DNA from: Leifsonia sp. 71-9
GTDB lineage: Bacteria > Actinomycetota > Actinomycetes > Actinomycetales > Microbacteriaceae
Direction: 5' to 3'
Assembly: GCF_001898805.1 (NCBI RefSeq)
Contig: NZ_MKVJ01000021.1
Coordinates: forward strand, 411,361 to 444,510
DNA: 33,150 bases
Shown here: positions 30,044 through 33,150 of the stretch, piece after piece
Numbering within the stretch: the first letter of the stretch is position 1
How the letters are laid out: every line of letters starts with the position of its first letter
Position numbers and translations under genes: made by a program
Notes under the pieces: generated by a model
What the model was told of the DNA's origin: nothing
What the model saw: only the letters and a program-made list of their open reading frames with translations
Database searches by the model: none

Positions 30044-31576
30044 ATGCGCAGAACCGCACGGAACACGATCGTGGGGGTGGCCGCCGCGGCCGCGCTCGCG
30101 ATCCCCGCCCTGTTCGCGGCCCCGGCCACGGCGGGCACGAGCACGGCGGCCACGACCCACGCGTCCGGCTCGACCGGCACGGCCTCCTGGACCTCCCTCG
30201 CCGCCGCCGGCGAACCGGACGTCAACCCGCTGAAGGGCTTCATCCCCTTCGCGGGCTCGTACACCGCGTTCCCCTACTCGATGGAGTGGGCCTACTTCCC
30301 GGTGAACGCCGTGATGACCGGGCCGGACACGTTCGACTGGTCGGCGCTCGACACCGCCCTGAACGCGATCGCGGCGCGCGGTCACCAGACCGCCTTCCGC
30401 TTCTACCTCGACTATCCCGGTCAGCCCAGCGGCGTGCCGCAGTACCTGCTCGACGGCGGCCTGGCCACCCACTCGTACGACGACTACGACAACAACGGCG
30501 TCAGTGTCTCACCGGACTACGACGACCCGAACCTGCGCACCGCGATCGACCACTTCGTCGCCGCGCTCGGCCAGCGCTACGACGGCGACGCCCGCGTCGG
30601 ATTCGTGCAGGCCGGCCTGATCGGCTTCTGGGGCGAATGGCACACCTACCCGTACAACGGCGACGGCGGCCAACCGAACTGGATGCCCTCCGACGCCACG
30701 CAGCTGGAGGTGCTGACCGACTTCACCGACGCCTTCCACACCACCAAGCTCATGGTGCGCAATCCCACCACCATGAACGCGTCCCTGCCGATCGGCTACC
30801 ACGACGACTCGTTCGCCCTGGAGACCAAGACGAGCTCGCTCGGCTGGCACTTCATGGACAACATGGTCGCGGCCGGCGCCACCGACAAGTGGAAGACCGA
30901 GCCGATCGCCGGCGAGCTGCGGCCCGAGCTGCAGCCGTGCCTCTTCTCGGCGGCCGGATGCCCCGTGCTCGAGGACGGCGGCGACAACGACTTCGCCGGG
31001 AGCGCCGACCAGACCCACGCCAGCTGGCTCATGGACCACTACGCGTTCGAGACCGGGTACTCGGCCGCGGACAAGCCGGCGGCGCTCGCCGCGTCGACGT
31101 CGCTCGGCTACTCGTTCCGCGCCACCCAGGCGCTCGTGCCGTCGTCGACGGCGCCGACCACCGTCTCCGTCGGGCTGTCCGTCGCGAACGTGGGTCGCGC
31201 CCCCTTCTATTACGACTGGCCGATCACGCTGAGCTACCTGAACGCCTCCGGGGCCGCGGTGAAGACCGTCACGACCTCCTGGCACGTCAGCGACATCGCC
31301 AGCGGCGCGAGCACGCAGTTCACGGGCAGCGTCGACCTGACCGGAGTCGCACCCGGGACGTACACGCTCGTCGCCCAGGTCACGAACCCGCTCGCGGGCG
31401 GCCTCCCGATCCGGTTCGCGAACGCCGCGCAGGACGCGACGAAGGCCGGCTGGCTCACGCTCGGCACGACGACCGTCCACAGCGCGAGCACGGCGTCGTG
31501 GCACGGGCACGGCGGGCCGGGCGGCCACGGCGGCCATGGCGGACAGTGCCCGCGGGGCGGGCTCCGCGCGGTCTGA
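30044..31576 (+). CDS. Secreted DUF4832-type putative glycoside hydrolase
   Basis: A 510-residue secreted protein. The signal peptide is MRRTARN plus an Ala-rich core with a probable cut after A30 (APATA). The start NPLKGFIPF (61-69) and GLIGFWGEWHTYP (191-203) match the DUF4874/DUF4832 architecture, a TIM-barrel family; E198 in WGEWH is a candidate catalytic acid. A beta-sandwich-like DUF4832 part follows from about 365 (SLGYSFRATQ, then VSVGLSVANVGRAPFYYDWPI). The last 28 residues are a His/Gly-rich tail (GHGGPGGHGGHGG) that may bind metal or act as a linker. AGAAAGG lies nine bases before ATG 30044. It may free galactosides outside the cell for the adjoining importer; activity is not established for most of this family. 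Confidence 0.8.
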   Translation: MRRTARNTIVGVAAAAALAIPALFAAPATAGTSTAATTHASGSTGTASWTSLAAAGEPDVNPLKGFIPFAGSYTAFPYSMEWAYFPVNAVMTGPDTFDWSALDTALNAIAARGHQTAFRFYLDYPGQPSGVPQYLLDGGLATHSYDDYDNNGVSVSPDYDDPNLRTAIDHFVAALGQRYDGDARVGFVQAGLIGFWGEWHTYPYNGDGGQPNWMPSDATQLEVLTDFTDAFHTTKLMVRNPTTMNASLPIGYHDDSFALETKTSSLGWHFMDNMVAAGATDKWKTEPIAGELRPELQPCLFSAAGCPVLEDGGDNDFAGSADQTHASWLMDHYAFETGYSAADKPAALAASTSLGYSFRATQALVPSSTAPTTVSVGLSVANVGRAPFYYDWPITLSYLNASGAAVKTVTTSWHVSDIASGASTQFTGSVDLTGVAPGTYTLVAQVTNPLAGGLPIRFANAAQDATKAGWLTLGTTTVHSASTASWHGHGGPGGHGGHGGQCPRGGLRAV

Positions 31577-31657
31577 GGCCGGACGGGGCAGCGTCGCTTG
31601 TCGCGGCGCCGCCCCGGTCATCCCGCCAAGCCCTGTCGCGGCCGGCGCCGGCACCCC

Positions 31658-31663
31658 TAGGCT
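31658..31663 (+). promoter_or_regulatory. -10 box of a leaderless mRNA
   Basis: TAGGCT ends six bases before ATG 31670, the geometry of leaderless actinobacterial genes. TGTCGC at 31634-31639 is a possible -35 with an 18-base spacer. The ATG has no Shine-Dalgarno sequence. Confidence 0.6.
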
Positions 31664-31669
31664 GTGCCC

Positions 31670-31990
31670 ATGGCAGAGGGATTCAACCAGGCGTTCGCCG
31701 ACGTGGCGTTCGCACTCCAGAGCGACCCGGACGACGACGTGACGCTGGACGGCGACCGCCTCCTGGTCAAGGGGAGGCTGTTCGCCTACTTCGACGGATC
31801 GGCGCTGGTCGTCGACCTCCCGGCACCGCGGTCGGCGGACCTGGTCGAGCGCGGCATCGCGACGCCGGCCACCGGCAGCACCGCCGCGACCGGCGCGTGG
31901 ACCGCGATCACCGCGGAGGACGACTGGCCCGAGCTCGCGGCCGAGGCGCACCAGTTCGTGGGAGAGCCCGCGGTCGGTCACGACTCGTAG
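31670..31990 (+). CDS. Small TfoX/MmcQ-like domain protein
   Basis: A 106-residue soluble protein. GRLFAYFDGSALVVDLPAPRSADLVERGIATPAT and the closing WTAITAEDDWPELAAEAHQFV follow the TfoX N-terminal/YjbR-MmcQ pattern of a beta-hairpin, a lysine or arginine turn and a terminal helix. ATG 31670 is preferred to an in-frame ATG six bases upstream because of the leaderless -10 box. Such proteins are widespread, with roles that are mostly unknown; some are thought to bind DNA. It is a single gene between the DUF4832 gene and the convergent LCP gene. Confidence 0.7.
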   Translation: MAEGFNQAFADVAFALQSDPDDDVTLDGDRLLVKGRLFAYFDGSALVVDLPAPRSADLVERGIATPATGSTAATGAWTAITAEDDWPELAAEAHQFVGEPAVGHDS

Positions 31991-32014
31991 GCACGCGCCG
32001 CCCGCACCGCCCCC

Positions 32015-33150
32015 TTAATTCACGCAGGGAATCGCGCCCGCCTGCAGGGGAGCGTCGGAGTCAGTGTAGGTGTTCGTGGCCGGCGGGGGTGCCTGTCCAC
32101 CATTCGGCGCTGCGGGCGCCTCCGTCGTCGCTCCGCTGTCCGCGGGAGGTGCGGACGCGGGAGGCGCCGAGCTCTCCGCGGGCGGGTTCAGCAGCGACGC
32201 CACGATGGAGCGGATCGTGTCGAGGTCCACGATGTTCACCGACTGGCCGTCGATCGTCTCGTAGTGGTCGATGGGGAGGGTCTGGAAGGAGAGGTTCCCG
32301 CCCGCCAGCCGCTGGGCCTGTCCGGCGAAGCTCAGCAGGTCGAAGCCGTCGTCGAGGGCGATGTACGTCTTCGCCGTGTCGATCAGCTTCTGCATCGTGC
32401 CGAAATCGGTGAAGGTCTGGGCCCGCCGGAGTTTCACGGCGAGGGAGACGATGAACGCCTGCTGGCGGCGGGTGCGGTCGAGGTCCGTCAGCTCGAGGTC
32501 GCTCGGCCCGGTGTCGCGGCGCTGGCGGACGAAGCTCATGGCCTGGGAGGCGTCGATCTCCTGCATCCCGGCGGGGAAGTGGGCGCCCGAGAACCGGTCC
32601 TGCGTCGCCTGGTTCAGGCACACGGTGATCGGCTGGACCGCGGTCGCGACCTCGTAGAACGCGGCCATCGTGATCTCGACGAAGTGGTCGATCCGCACCC
32701 CGCCGAGGAAGTCGGAGACGGTCTGGATCTGCGTCTGCCGTGCCGCCGTGCGGGCCTGCTGGTACGCCTCGGCCTCGTCGACGCCCTGCTTGCGCAGCTC
32801 GCGGAGCTTCTCGTCCATCCGGAGCCCGTACGCCTCCTTGATCTTCGACTTCTCGACGCCGTCGGGGGCGCCGGCCAGGGTGGCGTAGTCGTCGCGCGGG
32901 ATGGAGATCCCGACGGCCTTGCCTCCGCCGGCCGGGATGTGGATGAGCATCAGGACGTTCGCGTTGTAGCCGCCGTTCGTCTCGTCGCCGGCGCGGATCG
33001 CGTCGTAGATCTCCTGCGAGAGCGGCTTGCCGTCCTGATCGACCCGGCTGTCGAGCCCCATGACGAGGATGTTGGCCTCGCCCGTGTTCTGCGCGACGCC
33101 CGGGGTGGACGTCCCCGTCGGCATCGTGATCGCGGAGCGGCGGATGCCGT
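32015..33150 (-). CDS. LytR-CpsA-Psr family cell-wall ligase (partial, N-terminus beyond window)
   Basis: The C-terminal 378 codons of a gene whose start lies past 33150; the frame is open to the edge. The LCP domain shows NILVMGLDSR near the start, the polyprenyl-phosphate-binding ISIPRDDYATL, GGVRIDHFVEI, and the Arg cluster MSFVRQRRDTGPSDLELTDLDRTRRQQ. LCP proteins sit in the membrane and attach wall glycopolymers to peptidoglycan from lipid carriers. After the domain comes a Pro/Ala/Ser-rich tail (about 50 residues) ending PLQAGAIPCVN. The membrane anchor expected at the N-terminus is outside the window. An internal ATG at 33124 is probably not the start, since the domain begins close to it. 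Confidence 0.92.
   Translation of the reverse strand, partial: GIRRSAITMPTGTSTPGVAQNTGEANILVMGLDSRVDQDGKPLSQEIYDAIRAGDETNGGYNANVLMLIHIPAGGGKAVGISIPRDDYATLAGAPDGVEKSKIKEAYGLRMDEKLRELRKQGVDEAEAYQQARTAARQTQIQTVSDFLGGVRIDHFVEITMAAFYEVATAVQPITVCLNQATQDRFSGAHFPAGMQEIDASQAMSFVRQRRDTGPSDLELTDLDRTRRQQAFIVSLAVKLRRAQTFTDFGTMQKLIDTAKTYIALDDGFDLLSFAGQAQRLAGGNLSFQTLPIDHYETIDGQSVNIVDLDTIRSIVASLLNPPAESSAPPASAPPADSGATTEAPAAPNGGQAPPPATNTYTDSDAPLQAGAIPCVN

Noticed and set aside
1-33150. Insertion sequences, prophage genes or a genomic-island boundary
   Set aside because: No transposase, integrase, tRNA or attachment-site repeat was found, and base composition looks even across the genes.

Overview
The window is high-GC DNA with GTG starts, many 1-, 4- and 8-base gene overlaps, leaderless-looking promoters and actinobacterial protein families (ECF42 sigma factor, LytR-CpsA-Psr protein, MalFG-type ABC importers without their own ATPase). 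The style fits a soil or plant-associated Microbacteriaceae-like actinobacterium such as a Leifsonia relative; that placement is inference, as there is no rRNA or marker gene. I see no phage, transposon, CRISPR array, tRNA or rRNA.

Layout. 1-2500: a small membrane protein, then a DGPF/YciI-like protein and its ECF42 sigma factor, with a recognisable ECF42-type promoter (559-585) ahead of the pair and an 18-bp minisatellite at the sigma gene's stop codon. 2.6-5.3 kb: a glutaminase and an MFS exporter, translationally coupled. 5.3-7.2 kb: a DUF302 protein and two small membrane proteins. 7.2-17.7 kb: a sugar-catabolic block with a DeoR repressor, a GH4 glycosidase, a class II tagatose-bisphosphate-type aldolase, an amidohydrolase-2 protein, an AgaS-like sugar isomerase, an ABC importer (binding protein and two permeases) and two PfkB kinases. 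Together these could take up a galactosamine- or galactoside-type sugar and run it through tagatose 6-phosphate to triose phosphates. Shared 9-bp motifs in the two divergent promoter regions suggest one DeoR regulon.

17.7-22.1 kb, minus strand: an overlapping three-gene cell-envelope operon of an alanine-racemase-like enzyme, a D-Ala-D-Ala-ligase-like ATP-grasp enzyme and a large fusion of an acyltransferase-3 membrane domain with an extracellular CapA domain. The racemase has unusual residues at two positions near its active site. This module recalls VanT-type racemases (acyltransferase plus racemase) split and re-joined with CapA, and is the most unusual system here. Divergent from it is a membrane-anchored HExxH metalloprotease-like protein.

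23.7-31.6 kb: a second sugar locus with a ROK repressor, two permeases, a binding protein, a short GH36 alpha-galactosidase and a secreted DUF4832-type putative glycosidase. The window ends with a small TfoX/MmcQ-like protein and the C-terminal part of an LCP cell-wall ligase.

A recurring structural theme is long imperfect or perfect hairpins at gene ends (7192-7255, 10390-10453, 17705-17760, 5283-5313, 28365-28395, 29924-29954) and short tandem duplications that straddle stop codons (2351-2458, 5899-5934, 12576-12636).
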